From Halomonas sp. ML-15 (lineage in GTDB: Bacteria > Pseudomonadota > Gammaproteobacteria > Pseudomonadales > Halomonadaceae), in assembly GCF_014779595.1 (NCBI RefSeq), contig NZ_JACXZT010000019.1, forward strand, positions 1,544,555 to 1,608,554: a DNA stretch of 64,000 nt, in the 5' to 3' direction. The notes beneath the pieces are model-generated. The model was given only the letters and a program-made list of their open reading frames with translations, made no database searches and had not been told where the DNA came from. Both the position numbers and the translations under genes were made by a program. How positions within the stretch are numbered: position 1 is the stretch's first letter; each line of letters begins with the position of its first letter. Positions 28,574 to 38,820 of the stretch are shown here, piece by piece.

Positions 28574-29713
28574 TCACAGCACCACCAGGTTGTCGCGGTG
28601 AATCAGCTCCGGGGCCTCCATATAGCCGAGCAGCGCCTCGATCTGATGGCTCGGCTTGCCGAGCAGCCGCGCCGCGTCCTCGGCACCGTAGTTGACCAGC
28701 CCCTTGGCGACCCGTTCGCCCTGCTCGTCGACGCATACCACCATGTCACCGCGCACGAAATCGCCGCTGACCGCGGTGACCCCCACCGGCAGCAGACTCG
28801 AGCCCCGCCCGCGCAGCACCTGCACGGCACCGGCATCCAGGGTCAGGCTACCGCGCACCTGCAGCTGCCCGGCCAGCCAGCGCTTGCGCGCGGCGAGCGG
28901 CGCCTGCTCGGGGCGCAGTAGCGTGCCCAGCCGCTCGCCCTCGATCAGTCGCGTCAGCACACCCGGCTGGCGGCCGCTGGCAATCGCCGTGACCGCCCCG
29001 GAGCGCGCCGCCAGCTTGGCCGCCAGCACCTTGGTGGTCATGCCGCCACGCCCCAGCGCACCGCCGTCGCCGGCCATCGCCGCCAGCGCCGGGTCGCCGG
29101 CACGCCCTTCGTGGATCAGTTGGGCGCCGGGATCGTGGCGCGGATCGGCGTCGAACAGCCCCTCCTGGTCGGTGAGGATCACCAGCGCATCCGCTTCCAG
29201 CAGATTGGCGACCAATGCGCCCAGGGTGTCGTTGTCACCGAAGCGAATCTCGTCGGTGACAACGGTGTCGTTCTCGTTGACCACCGGCACCACCCGCAGA
29301 TCGACCAGGGTGCGCAGCGCCGAGCGCGCATTCAGATAGCGCTTGCGGTTGGAGAGGTCGTCATGGGTCAGCAGAATCTGCGCGGTGAGCAGACCGTGGC
29401 GGGCGAAATGGCCCTCGTAGCACTCGGTGAGGCCGTTCTGGCCCACCGCAGCGGCGGCCTGCAGCTCATGCACCGCAGACGGACGCACCTGCCAGCCGAG
29501 GCGCACCATGCCCGCCGCCACCGCGCCGGACGACACCAGCACCACCTCGATGCCGCGGCGGTGCAGCTCAGCGATCTGGTCGACCCAGCCGCCGATGGCC
29601 GGCTCGTCGAGGCCGCGCCCGTCGTTGGTCAACAGGGCGCTGCCGATCTTGACCACCACCCGGCGGGCGCCGCTCAGCGCCTCTCTGCCGGGCGCCTGTT
29701 GATTCGCTTCCAC
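28574..29713 (-). CDS. proB: Glutamate 5-kinase
   Basis: ProB phosphorylates glutamate, the first step of proline synthesis and the step inhibited by proline. The 379-residue protein has the amino-acid kinase domain ([51 protein letters not shown]) and a C-terminal PUA domain (about 275-370). Start codons are GTG: the one at 29713 follows GGAGA by five bases and is preferred over an in-frame GTG at 29725. Longer frames would overlap obgE. Proline is also an osmolyte, relevant to a halophile. Confidence 0.94.
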   Translation of the reverse strand: MEANQQAPGREALSGARRVVVKIGSALLTNDGRGLDEPAIGGWVDQIAELHRRGIEVVLVSSGAVAAGMVRLGWQVRPSAVHELQAAAAVGQNGLTECYEGHFARHGLLTAQILLTHDDLSNRKRYLNARSALRTLVDLRVVPVVNENDTVVTDEIRFGDNDTLGALVANLLEADALVILTDQEGLFDADPRHDPGAQLIHEGRAGDPALAAMAGDGGALGRGGMTTKVLAAKLAARSGAVTAIASGRQPGVLTRLIEGERLGTLLRPEQAPLAARKRWLAGQLQVRGSLTLDAGAVQVLRGRGSSLLPVGVTAVSGDFVRGDMVVCVDEQGERVAKGLVNYGAEDAARLLGKPSHQIEALLGYMEAPELIHRDNLVVL

Positions 29714-29777
29714 CTGATTCTCCACGCTGTCAGACCTGCTACTGGCGCCGCTATGAAAAGCGCGGCAGTCGTTGCCT

Positions 29778-30968
<1,191 letters not shown>

Positions 30969-31003
30969 TCACTCTCCTGACGGACATGGCCGTCATGATA
31001 CGC

Positions 31004-31030
31004 AAAAGGCCCCGCCATGGCGGGGCCTTT
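31004..31030 (-). terminator. Terminator after rpmA
   Basis: A long near-perfect palindrome (AAAGGCCCCGCC with GGCGGGGCCTTT, 31005-31030) lies about 20 bases past the rpmA stop. It gives GGGCCTTTTGCG on the minus strand. Confidence 0.75.
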
Positions 31031-31051
31031 CACAACAGGTTCGCAGCGCTC

Positions 31052-31309
31052 TCAGGCAGAGACGACGCTGACGAACTTGCGGTTTTTCGGACCCTTGGTC
31101 TCGAACTTGATCACGCCGTCGCTCAGGGCGAACAGGGTGTGATCACGGCCGAGGCCGACGCCGGTACCGGCGTGGAACTTGGTGCCACGCTGGCGCACGA
31201 TGATGTTGCCAGCGGTTACTACCTGGCCACCGTACAGCTTGACGCCAAGGCGTTTGGATTCGGAATCGCGGCCGTTGCGCGTGGAGCCGGCTGCCTTCTT
31301 ATGAGCCAT
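31052..31309 (-). CDS. rpmA: 50S ribosomal protein L27
   Basis: L27 is an 85-residue protein with the family start [20 protein letters not shown], whose flexible N-terminus reaches the peptidyl-transferase centre. It is co-transcribed with rplU just upstream and lacks the cleaved N-terminal extension seen in Firmicutes. Confidence 0.98.
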   Translation of the reverse strand: MAHKKAAGSTRNGRDSESKRLGVKLYGGQVVTAGNIIVRQRGTKFHAGTGVGLGRDHTLFALSDGVIKFETKGPKNRKFVSVVSA

Positions 31310-31344
31310 TGCAAATACCTCGCTCTATCAGGGGGTATGTCCGC

Positions 31345-31656
31345 TTATGCGGAGATCCCGGTGATCTTGACTTCAGTAAACCACTGACGGTGGCCCTGAC
31401 GCTTCATGTGGTGCTTGCGACGGCGGAACTTGATGATGGTCACCTTGTCGCCACGGCCGTGGGACACGACCTCTGCAGACACCTTGGCACCCTCGACCAG
31501 CGGCGCGCCGACCTTGGTTTCTTCGTCGCTACCGACCAGCAGCACCTGGTCAAATTCCAGCGTTTCGCCGGTGGCAATTTCCAGCTTCTCGAGTTTCAGG
31601 GTCTGGCCTTCCTGAACGCGGTACTGCTTGCCACCGCTCTTGATAACTGCATACAT
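31345..31656 (-). CDS. rplU: 50S ribosomal protein L21
   Basis: L21 is 103 residues: [18 protein letters not shown] at the start and the [23 protein letters not shown] motif at the end. The ATG at 31656 follows GGAGAG. A much longer frame upstream (to 32715) only reads antisense to ispB. It is the first gene of the rplU-rpmA operon. Confidence 0.98.
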   Translation of the reverse strand: MYAVIKSGGKQYRVQEGQTLKLEKLEIATGETLEFDQVLLVGSDEETKVGAPLVEGAKVSAEVVSHGRGDKVTIIKFRRRKHHMKRQGHRQWFTEVKITGISA

Positions 31657-31764
31657 GTCTAGACTCTCCAAACACTCATCGGGGTTGTGCTCTTCATCGG
31701 CCTGCGGCGAGTGGCGCCCCTTTTGGCAGCCATCTGACAGGGAGCATGATGAGTCGGGTCGCGG

Positions 31765-31793
31765 ATTATAGCCGCCCTCCCAGCTTGACACAA
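31765..31793 (-). promoter_or_regulatory. rplU-rpmA promoter
   Basis: On the minus strand TTGTGT (31788-31793), a 17-base spacer and a perfect TATAAT (31765-31770) lie about 110 bases upstream of rplU. Confidence 0.7.
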
Positions 31794-31818
31794 GGCCCAT
31801 GCCCGCGACCATCCTCGC

Positions 31819-31847
31819 TTGACGCCCCCATGAGCCGCCCATAGCAT
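31819..31847 (+). promoter_or_regulatory. ispB promoter
   Basis: TTGACG (31819-31824), a 17-base spacer and TAGCAT (31842-31847) lie 65 bases upstream of the ispB start, back to back with the rplU promoter. Confidence 0.6.
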
Positions 31848-31911
31848 AACCCCCAATCCAAGGTCGGCCCGCCCCGGGCGACAGGCCCCACCTCCTACAA
31901 GCAGCGCGCCC

Positions 31912-32886
31912 ATGCAGCCGACAGCATCGCCCCTTCATGCGGCGGTGGCAGAGGATTTCGCCGCCGTTGATCGCACCATTCTGGCCAAGCTCTCCTCGCG
32001 GGTGCCGCTGGTCGAGTCGATTGCCGCCTATATCGTCGAAAGCGGCGGCAAGCGGCTGCGTCCGCTGCTGGTGCTGCTCGCCGCCCGCAGCCTCGACTAC
32101 CGTGGCGACCAGCACATTACCCTGGCCACGCTGATCGAGTTCATGCACACCTCGACGCTGCTTCACGACGACGTGGTCGACGAGTCGCACATGCGTCGCG
32201 GCAAGGCCACCGCCAACGACGCCTGGGGCAATGCGCCCTCGGTACTGGTCGGCGACTTCCTCTATTCGCGCTCCTTCCAGATGATGGTCGAGGTCGGCTC
32301 GATGCGGATCATGGAAGTGCTCTCGGCAGCGACCTGCACCATCGCCGAGGGCGAGGTGCTGCAGCTGACCAACGTCGGCAACCCCGACGTCGACGAAGCC
32401 GCCTACTTCGATACCATCCAGGGCAAGACCGCGATGCTGTTCGAGGCCGCCAGCCACAGCGGTGCGATCCTCGCCGCGGCTAGCCCCGAGCAGGAGGCTG
32501 CCCTGCAGCACTACGGCCGCTACCTGGGCCTGGCCTTCCAACTGGTCGACGATCTGCTCGACTACCAGGGCGACGCCGCGGCGATGGGCAAGAACGTTGG
32601 CGACGACCTCGCCGAAGGCAAGCCGACCCTGCCGCTGATCTATGCCATGCGTGAAGGGACTCCGGAGCAGGCCAAGCTGATCCGCCAGGCGATCCGCCAG
32701 GGCGGCCTCGAGCAACTCGATGAGGTACTGGCGATCATCGACCAGACCGGCGCTTTGACCTACACCCGTCAGCGCGCCGAAGAGATGTCCGCCAAGGCCC
32801 TCGCACAGCTCGAATATCTGCCGGCAAGCCGCTATCGCGACAGCATGGCAGAGCTCGCGCGACTCGCCGTGGAGCGCACTACCTGA
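31912..32886 (+). CDS. ispB: Octaprenyl (polyprenyl) diphosphate synthase
   Basis: IspB builds the ubiquinone side chain from FPP and IPP. The 324-residue trans-prenyltransferase has the first aspartate-rich motif [18 protein letters not shown], the second [14 protein letters not shown], and [16 protein letters not shown]. The residue just before the first DDxxD is small, consistent with long-chain products, but whether these have eight or nine isoprene units cannot be read from this. It is divergent from rplU, a conserved arrangement. Confidence 0.95.
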   Translation: MQPTASPLHAAVAEDFAAVDRTILAKLSSRVPLVESIAAYIVESGGKRLRPLLVLLAARSLDYRGDQHITLATLIEFMHTSTLLHDDVVDESHMRRGKATANDAWGNAPSVLVGDFLYSRSFQMMVEVGSMRIMEVLSAATCTIAEGEVLQLTNVGNPDVDEAAYFDTIQGKTAMLFEAASHSGAILAAASPEQEAALQHYGRYLGLAFQLVDDLLDYQGDAAAMGKNVGDDLAEGKPTLPLIYAMREGTPEQAKLIRQAIRQGGLEQLDEVLAIIDQTGALTYTRQRAEEMSAKALAQLEYLPASRYRDSMAELARLAVERTT

Positions 32887-32958
32887 GCCGCCCCGGCACT
32901 TGCATCACGGCACGAAATCCGTATACTTCCCCACCGTTGAGGCGCAAGCCCAACAGCG

Positions 32959-33035
32959 TCGGAGCGTAGCTCAGCTTGGTAGAGCGCTGCCTTCGGGAGG
33001 CAGAGGTCGTAGGTTCGAATCCTGTCGCTCCGACC
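32959..33035 (+). tRNA. tRNA-Pro (anticodon CGG)
   Basis: This is a complete cloverleaf: acceptor stem CGGAGCG/CGCTCCG, D-arm with AGCTCAGCTTGGTAGAGC, anticodon stem CTGCC/GGCAG around loop TTCGGGA (anticodon CGG at 32993-32995), T-arm GGTTCGAATCC, discriminator A and encoded CCA (33033-33035). It decodes CCG proline codons. A short CGGGGCG-containing region with T-runs follows. Confidence 0.97.
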
Positions 33036-33121
33036 AGAAATTCCCAACGCCCTGCGATTCACTCGCGGGGCGTTTTCGTTGTGCTAATCTGGCAACTCCA
33101 CGCCGCTTCCGGAGCGACTAC

Positions 33122-33529
33122 ATGCTGACGGTTGCTCAACACCAGACATTGCTCGACCTGCTGCGCCAAGCGCTACCCTCGCTGCAGGCCGTCTACCTGT
33201 TCGGCAGTCAGGCCAGCGGTCAGGCCCAGCAGGACAGCGACATCGATCTTGCCATCCTGCTACCCAGTCCGGCGGACGCTGAAGCGCTCTGGCACCTCGG
33301 TGACGAACTCGCCGGCATGCTGGGCCGGGATGTCGATCTGGTGGATCTACGCAACGCCAGCACCGTGATGCAGCATCAGGTCATCAACCATGGCACACGC
33401 CTATGGCAGCGCGATCAAGCCGCTGATGAATTCGAGGTCACCTCTCTCAGTCAGTATTGGGATCTGCAGATCATGCGCAGCGGCATCCTCTCCGACATTC
33501 GCCAGCGAGGCCGCGTCTATGACCGATGA
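33122..33529 (+). CDS. mntA: MntA-like antitoxin (MNT-domain nucleotidyltransferase)
   Basis: This 135-residue minimal nucleotidyltransferase has the hallmark GSX10DXD: G28-S29 and D40-I-D42 in YLFGSQASGQAQQDSDID. In the MntA-HepT (type VII) systems this enzyme neutralises the HEPN toxin by adding AMP residues to a tyrosine near its active site. GGAG lies eight bases before the ATG. The gene starts less than 90 bases after the tRNA-Pro gene and overlaps hepT by 11 bases. Confidence 0.88.
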   Translation: MLTVAQHQTLLDLLRQALPSLQAVYLFGSQASGQAQQDSDIDLAILLPSPADAEALWHLGDELAGMLGRDVDLVDLRNASTVMQHQVINHGTRLWQRDQAADEFEVTSLSQYWDLQIMRSGILSDIRQRGRVYDR

Positions 33530-33929
33530 CGTGCTGCTCAACAAGGCAGCCACGATCGAACGCTGCGTGGCTCGCGCCCAGCAGGAGTATGCTGCCGCAG
33601 GCGATGGGTTTGCGCAGGACTTTACCCGCCAGGATGCCGCCATTCTCAACTTGCAGCGCGCCTGCGAGGCAGCCATCGACGGTGGCTCCCACCTGGTTCG
33701 TCGCCAGGCCTTGGGAGCACCGCAGAGCGCCCGCGAGGTGTTCGATCTGCTGGTCGCTGCCCAGTTGCTTGAAGCGCCGCTTGCCGACGTGCTGAAACGC
33801 ATGACCGGCTTTCGTAACATCTCGGTGCACGATTACCAGAAGGTACAGATTCCCATCGTTGTCGCCATCATCACCAAACATAGCGACGACTTGCTGAGTT
33901 TCGCGCGGCGGCTGATCGAACTGAGCTGA
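33519..33929 (+). CDS. hepT: HepT-like toxin (HEPN ribonuclease, DUF86)
   Basis: This 136-residue all-helical HEPN-domain protein has the catalytic RX4HXY motif intact: R99, H104 and Y106 in FRNISVHDYQ. HEPN toxins cleave RNA (tRNA or mRNA), and the tyrosine is the known target of MntA AMPylation. The gene begins inside the end of mntA, so the toxin is made only when the antitoxin frame is translated. Its place next to a tRNA gene suggests arrival by horizontal transfer. Confidence 0.88.
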   Translation: MTDDVLLNKAATIERCVARAQQEYAAAGDGFAQDFTRQDAAILNLQRACEAAIDGGSHLVRRQALGAPQSAREVFDLLVAAQLLEAPLADVLKRMTGFRNISVHDYQKVQIPIVVAIITKHSDDLLSFARRLIELS

Positions 33930-33938
33930 GCTTGCTGA

Positions 33939-35594
33939 TCACTCCCCGGCCAAGATCCAGCGTGCCGCCTTCTCGGCGATCATCAGCGTCGGTGAATTGG
34001 TATTGCCGCTGGTGATGGTCGGCATCACGCTGGCGTCCACCACGCGCAGCCCGTCTACCCCATGCACCCGCAGGTGCGCATCGACCACCGCCATGGGATC
34101 CTCGGCGCGGCCCATTTTCGCCGTGCCCACCGGATGGAAGATGGTGGTGCCGATGTCCCCCGCCAGGCGTGCCAGGTCCTCGTCGCTCTGGTACTCGACG
34201 CCGGGCTTGACCTCCTCCGGCCGATACTTGGCAAAGGCCGGCTGCTCGGCGATGCGCCGGGTGACCCGCAGCGAGTCCGCCGCCACCTTGCGATCCTCCT
34301 CGGCGCTCAGGTAGTTGGGCGAGATCGCCGGCGCCTGACGCGGGTCGGCGCTCTTGATGCGCACCGTGCCGCGACTGGCGGGGTTGAGGTTGCAGACGCT
34401 GGCGGTGATCGCCGGGAAGTCGTGCAGCGGCTGGCCGAAGGCCTCCAGGCTGAGCGGCTGGACGTGATACTCGAGATTGGGATGCGGGTAGTCGTCGCTG
34501 CTGCGGGTGAAGGCGCATAGCTGCGACGGCGCCATGCTCATCGGCCCGGTACGGTGCAGCAGGTACTCCAGGCCGATCTTGGCCTTGCCCAGCCAGGAGG
34601 CCGCCAGGGTGTTGAGGGTCTTGGCACCGCTGACCCGATAGACCGAACGGATCTGCAGATGATCCTGCAGGTTCTCCCCCACCCCCGGCAGCTCGCGCAC
34701 AAGCGGAATGTCGTGCTCGGTGAGCAGGTCAGCGGGCCCGATACCGGAGAGCTGCAGCAGCTGCGGCGAGCCGATGGCCCCGCTGGCCAGTATCACTTCG
34801 CGGGTGGCCTTCACCCGGCTGAGGCTACCGTTGCGCTGGAGTTCGACGCCGCTGGCACGTGGCGCTCCCCCACTGCCCTCCTCGAACAGCAGCCGCAGCA
34901 CCTGGGCCGAGTGCCAGAGGGTCAGGTTGTCGCGCTTCGCGACGCCGCGCAGGAAGGCCTTGGAGGCGTTCCAGCGCCAGCCGCCGCGCTGGTTGACCTC
35001 GAAGTAGTCGACGCCCTCGTTGTCGCCACGGTTGAAATCGTCGGTGCGTGGTATGCCCGCCTCGACCGCCGCTTCGGCGAAATCATCCAGCACCTCCCAG
35101 CTCAGCCGCTGCTTCTCGACCCGCCACTCCCCGCCGTGGCCATGAAAATCGCGGTGAGCGGCATCGGCGTCGCCGCCCTGATCCAGCCGACAGTGGTCCT
35201 CATGTTTGATGAAGTCGGGCAGACAGTGCTCCCAGCGCCAGGCGTCGTCGCCCACGGCGTCGGCCCAGCCGTCGTAGTCCCGCGCCTGGCCGCGGATATA
35301 CAACATGCCGTTGATGCTCGAGCAGCCGCCCAGCGTCTTGCCACGCGGGTAGATCAGCGAACGGCCGTTGAGCCCCGGATCGGGCTCGGTGCGAAACATC
35401 CAGTCGGTCCGCGGGTTGTTGATGCAGTAGAGATAACCCACCGGGATATGGATCCAGTGGTAGTTATCGCGCCCGCCCGCCTCGATCAGCAGCACCCGGT
35501 TGGTCGGATCGGCGCTCAGGCGATTGGCCAGCAGGCAGCCGGCGGTACCGGCGCCCACCACGATGTAGTCGAACGCTGTCAGATCATCCCGCAT
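33939..35594 (-). CDS. GMC-family FAD oxidoreductase (choline/alcohol dehydrogenase-like)
   Basis: This 551-residue glucose-methanol-choline oxidoreductase has the N-terminal FAD motif YIVVGAGTAGCLLANRLS, the GMC signature PRGKTLGGCSSINGMLYIRG, and C-terminal GTTIFHPVGTAKMGRAEDP with the catalytic His, plus TSGNTNSPTLMIAEKAA. It resembles BetA choline dehydrogenase and the broader alcohol-dehydrogenase paralogues. No betB or betI lies beside it, so the substrate is open. The ATG at 35594 has a weak Shine-Dalgarno. It is divergent from the tctDE-like pair. Confidence 0.82.
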   Translation of the reverse strand: MRDDLTAFDYIVVGAGTAGCLLANRLSADPTNRVLLIEAGGRDNYHWIHIPVGYLYCINNPRTDWMFRTEPDPGLNGRSLIYPRGKTLGGCSSINGMLYIRGQARDYDGWADAVGDDAWRWEHCLPDFIKHEDHCRLDQGGDADAAHRDFHGHGGEWRVEKQRLSWEVLDDFAEAAVEAGIPRTDDFNRGDNEGVDYFEVNQRGGWRWNASKAFLRGVAKRDNLTLWHSAQVLRLLFEEGSGGAPRASGVELQRNGSLSRVKATREVILASGAIGSPQLLQLSGIGPADLLTEHDIPLVRELPGVGENLQDHLQIRSVYRVSGAKTLNTLAASWLGKAKIGLEYLLHRTGPMSMAPSQLCAFTRSSDDYPHPNLEYHVQPLSLEAFGQPLHDFPAITASVCNLNPASRGTVRIKSADPRQAPAISPNYLSAEEDRKVAADSLRVTRRIAEQPAFAKYRPEEVKPGVEYQSDEDLARLAGDIGTTIFHPVGTAKMGRAEDPMAVVDAHLRVHGVDGLRVVDASVMPTITSGNTNSPTLMIAEKAARWILAGE

Positions 35595-35754
35595 TGGCGC
35601 ACCATTCTTCGTTGCTGTATCGAGCGGCGTCGATGCCGCAGGCCCACTCCAGCCTAACGGCTTGCCAGCGCCCGACAATTGCCCTTTCGGTTAGCCGTCG
35701 GCCCCGCGGTCAATGATAGAATGCTGAACTCGCAGCGTGGCCGGGGATGGAGCG

Positions 35755-36426
35755 ATGAAAGTGTTGGTGGTGGAGGATAACGACAATCTGGCGCGCTCCA
35801 TCTCGGCGGCACTCGAAGACACCGGCTTCAAGGCCGAGGTGAGCCGCGACGGCCGCAGCGCCGAGCACTGCCTGGAGGTGGGCGCTTTCGATCTGCTGGT
35901 CCTCGACCTGGGGCTGCCGGAGCTCGACGGTATCAGCCTGCTGCGGCGGCTGCGCCAGCGTCAGGACACCATCCCCGTACTGATCATTTCGGCGCGGGAT
36001 GCCCTCGACCAGCGCATCCTGGGGCTCGAAGAGGGCGCCGACGACTACCTCTGCAAACCCTTCTCCCTCGACGAGGTGGCCGCCAGGGCCAAGGCGCTGG
36101 TGCGCCGCGCCAAACAGTTCGGCGGCGACACCCTGCGCAGCGGTCGCCTGGAATTCCACCCGGATGCCATGGAGCTGCGCCTCGACGGCGAGACGGTCGC
36201 GCTGCACCGCCGTGAGCTGGAGGTGATGGAGTACCTGCTGATCAATCAAGGGCGCCTGGTCAGCAAGGGGCAGATCGCCGACCGTCTTTCCACCACCGAC
36301 GAACCGGTCAGCCACACGGCGGTGGAGACCTACGTGTCGCGCCTGCGCAAGAAACTTGGCGTCGACGTCGGCCTCAAGACGGTGCGCGGCCTGGGCTACC
36401 TGCTCGACCCCCAGGATGGCGGCTGA
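35755..36426 (+). CDS. tctD: OmpR-family response regulator (TctD-like)
   Basis: This 223-residue response regulator has a receiver domain with acidic pocket E7-D8, phospho-acceptor D51 (LVLDLGLP) and K101 (CKPFSLDE). The winged-helix DNA-binding domain (about 128-220) ends TYVSRLRKKLGVDVGLKTVRGLGYLL. The ATG at 35755 follows GGAG. It overlaps the kinase gene (TGATG). TctD-like assignment rests on domain type and on the TctCBA transporter genes nearby. Confidence 0.85.
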   Translation: MKVLVVEDNDNLARSISAALEDTGFKAEVSRDGRSAEHCLEVGAFDLLVLDLGLPELDGISLLRRLRQRQDTIPVLIISARDALDQRILGLEEGADDYLCKPFSLDEVAARAKALVRRAKQFGGDTLRSGRLEFHPDAMELRLDGETVALHRRELEVMEYLLINQGRLVSKGQIADRLSTTDEPVSHTAVETYVSRLRKKLGVDVGLKTVRGLGYLLDPQDGG

Positions 36427-37847
36427 TGCGTTCGATTCGGTCCCGCCTGCTGATCTGGATCGGTCTGCCCTTCACTGGTCTGGCCATGCTGGCGCTGCTC
36501 TCCAGCTACTACCTGCTGTCGCGACAGATCAACGAGACCTTCGATGACATGCTGCTCAACGCCGCCGAGCGGGTCGAACGGCGCATCCACTCGGTGGATG
36601 GCGAGCTGCGCGTCAATATGCACTATTTCAGCATCAGCACCCTGGGCAGTCGTGGCGATGGCAAGATCTTCTATCGCATCCAGGAGGTCGACGGCGGCAT
36701 GCTGGTCGGCTTTGCCGGCCTCGAAGGGCCGCCTGAGGTCTCCGAGCAGCCGCTGTTCTACGACGTCGACTATGCCGGTAATTCACTGCGCGCCGTCGCC
36801 CTGACCTTCCCACTGACCCGCGCCAACCAGTCTCGCGAGATCGAGGTGATCGTCGCCGAGTCCACCGAAGCGCGCCAGGCCCTGGTCAGTGACTTTATGC
36901 TCACCCTTAGCGGCCTGATGGCGGTCGGCGGACTGCTCGCCATCTCCATCGCCCTGCTGGCCATCCACAAGGGCCTGGCACCGCTGAATGCCATCCGCCG
37001 CTCCCTGCACCGCCGTTCACAGCATGACCTGGAGCCGCTGGTTGGCGAGGTGCCGCGGGAAGTGGCGCCGCTGATTCAAAGCATCAATCAGCTGATGGAG
37101 CGCATGCGCCTGAGCATCCAGAACACCCAGCAGCTCAATGCCGACGTCTCGCATCAACTGCGTACGCCGGTCTCGGAGATTCGTGCCCTGAGCGAACTGA
37201 CCCTGGCGCGCAGCAGCGAGCCCGAGACCCGCGCCAATCTCGACGAGATCAAGCGCATCGCCGAACACGCCGGTCATACCGTCGAGCAGCTGCTCAGATA
37301 CGCCAAGACGCGCCATGAGCTGGTCGACAGCGCCAACCTCAAGCGGGTCGATCTGGTGGAGATCTGCCGCGACGCCTGCGCCCAGGCAGCGACGAGCATC
37401 TATCAGCGCAGCCAGGAGCTGGCCCTGGAAGCCGATGAGCGCACGCCCGCGCTGCTCGGCGACCCCATCATGCTGCGCTGGATGGTGCAGAACCTGATCG
37501 ACAACGCCAGCCTCCATGCCGGCGGCGAGCAGCCTTATCGCGGCAGCATCCAGGTCAGCGTCGAGTGTCGCGACGGCCGCTGCCTGCTGGCCGTGCGCGA
37601 TGCTGGGGTGGGCGTCGACGAGGCGCGCCTGGCACGCCTCACCGAACGCTTCTACCGTGCCGATACGCGTGTCCAGGGCAGTGGCCTGGGGCTGGCCATC
37701 GCCGAGCAGATCGCCCAGGCCCATGGCGCCGAGTTGATCCTGCGCAACCGCCAGGAGGGCGGCCTCGAGGCCAGCGTCAGCTTCCCGGTGCTGCTTCCCC
37801 ATAGCGCGCCCGCACCCAGCGCAGCATCAACGGCGTCAGCGCGATAA
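36426..37847 (+). CDS. tctE: Sensor histidine kinase (TctE-like)
   Basis: This is a 473-residue membrane kinase. Two membrane helices (about 8-31 and 158-180) bracket a periplasmic sensor of about 125 residues of the 2CSK_N/TctE type. The HAMP-like linker is followed by HisKA with H243 in DVSHQLRTPVSE and an HATPase domain with N-box NLIDNAS and G-box GSGLGLAIAEQIAQ. It probably senses a carboxylate and regulates the tct genes. Its last 71 bases lie opposite the 3' end of the AbrB-family gene. Confidence 0.87.
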   Translation: MRSIRSRLLIWIGLPFTGLAMLALLSSYYLLSRQINETFDDMLLNAAERVERRIHSVDGELRVNMHYFSISTLGSRGDGKIFYRIQEVDGGMLVGFAGLEGPPEVSEQPLFYDVDYAGNSLRAVALTFPLTRANQSREIEVIVAESTEARQALVSDFMLTLSGLMAVGGLLAISIALLAIHKGLAPLNAIRRSLHRRSQHDLEPLVGEVPREVAPLIQSINQLMERMRLSIQNTQQLNADVSHQLRTPVSEIRALSELTLARSSEPETRANLDEIKRIAEHAGHTVEQLLRYAKTRHELVDSANLKRVDLVEICRDACAQAATSIYQRSQELALEADERTPALLGDPIMLRWMVQNLIDNASLHAGGEQPYRGSIQVSVECRDGRCLLAVRDAGVGVDEARLARLTERFYRADTRVQGSGLGLAIAEQIAQAHGAELILRNRQEGGLEASVSFPVLLPHSAPAPSAASTASAR

Positions 37848-38820
37848 GCAGCAGCAGGCGCAGCACATGGTGCGACACCACATAGACCGGGTCGACGTCG
37901 ACGGCCACGGCGATCACCGCCATCTCGCCCACCCCACCGGGCAGTAGCGCGAGCAGCACCGCGACGAAGCCAAGCTCGGTGATGAACGCCACCAGCAGCG
38001 CCACCCCTGCCGCCAGGGCCACGGCAAACAGCGCAAACAGCAGCCCCACACGGCCCACCTTCACCACGCGCCGCAAGGAGGTGGACGAGAAGCGCGAGCC
38101 GATGGAGCTGCCGAGAATCAGAAAGGTCGGCAGTAGGCAGACGCTGGGCAGTGTCAGTGGCACGCCCAGACTGGTGAGCAGCGCACTCACCACTAGCGGA
38201 CCGAGAAACTCGGCCAACGGCAGCCGCAGGCGGCGCCCCAGCCACCAGCTTGCCGGCGCCAGCAGCCACCAGAGTAGATCGACGGTGAGAAGCCCAGCGT
38301 CATCCGCCATGGCAACTTCATCGACCAGCAGCGCCGCCATCAGCGCGGCGGACGACACCACCACCGCCAGGCGCATGGAGTGGGAAATGGCGATCCAACG
38401 CACATCACCGCCGGCACGCTCGGCCAGCACCAGCGCCGTATTCATGCTGCCCGGGAAGGCGCAGAACAGCGCGTTGAGCGGCGCGACACCGCCGCGCATG
38501 AAGAGCGCTCCGCCGCCGACCAGCAGCAGCGCCATATAGAGCAGCATGGCGATCACGCTGGGATACCATGCCGCCAACTGCGCCAATTCGCCGGCATCCA
38601 CGCGCTGCCCGATAAATACCCCCAGCGTGGCGATGGCCAGGCAGTGTAGCCGCTTGTCTACCGCTGTGGTGACGCCCAGCAGCGACACCGCCAGCACCAT
38701 GAACAGCGCCCCCAGCATCCATGCCAGCGGCAGCGCCAGCAGAGTGGCGATAGCGCCGCCCAGGGCGCCCAGGGCCAGGGTTCGCCCGGTCAACGGCCGT
38801 ACCGACTTAGCTCGATGCAT
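37777..38820 (-). CDS. AbrB-family (ammonia monooxygenase-annotated) membrane protein
   Basis: This 347-residue protein is nearly all hydrophobic, with about ten membrane helices in two related halves (LGALGGAIATLLALPLAWMLGALF at the start). It matches the AbrB/YcgR-type family, often mislabelled putative ammonia monooxygenase and commonly found beside tct genes. It is probably a transporter or regulator partner. It overlaps the tctA stop by 14 bases upstream and the tctE 3' end by 71 bases on the opposite strand. Confidence 0.78.
   Translation of the reverse strand: MHRAKSVRPLTGRTLALGALGGAIATLLALPLAWMLGALFMVLAVSLLGVTTAVDKRLHCLAIATLGVFIGQRVDAGELAQLAAWYPSVIAMLLYMALLLVGGGALFMRGGVAPLNALFCAFPGSMNTALVLAERAGGDVRWIAISHSMRLAVVVSSAALMAALLVDEVAMADDAGLLTVDLLWWLLAPASWWLGRRLRLPLAEFLGPLVVSALLTSLGVPLTLPSVCLLPTFLILGSSIGSRFSSTSLRRVVKVGRVGLLFALFAVALAAGVALLVAFITELGFVAVLLALLPGGVGEMAVIAVAVDVDPVYVVSHHVLRLLLLIALTPLMLRWVRARYGEAAPGS

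Noticed and set aside
31657-32715. N-terminal extension of rplU to 456 residues
   Set aside because: L21 is 103 residues and starts at 31656 with a good Shine-Dalgarno; the extension is antisense to ispB.
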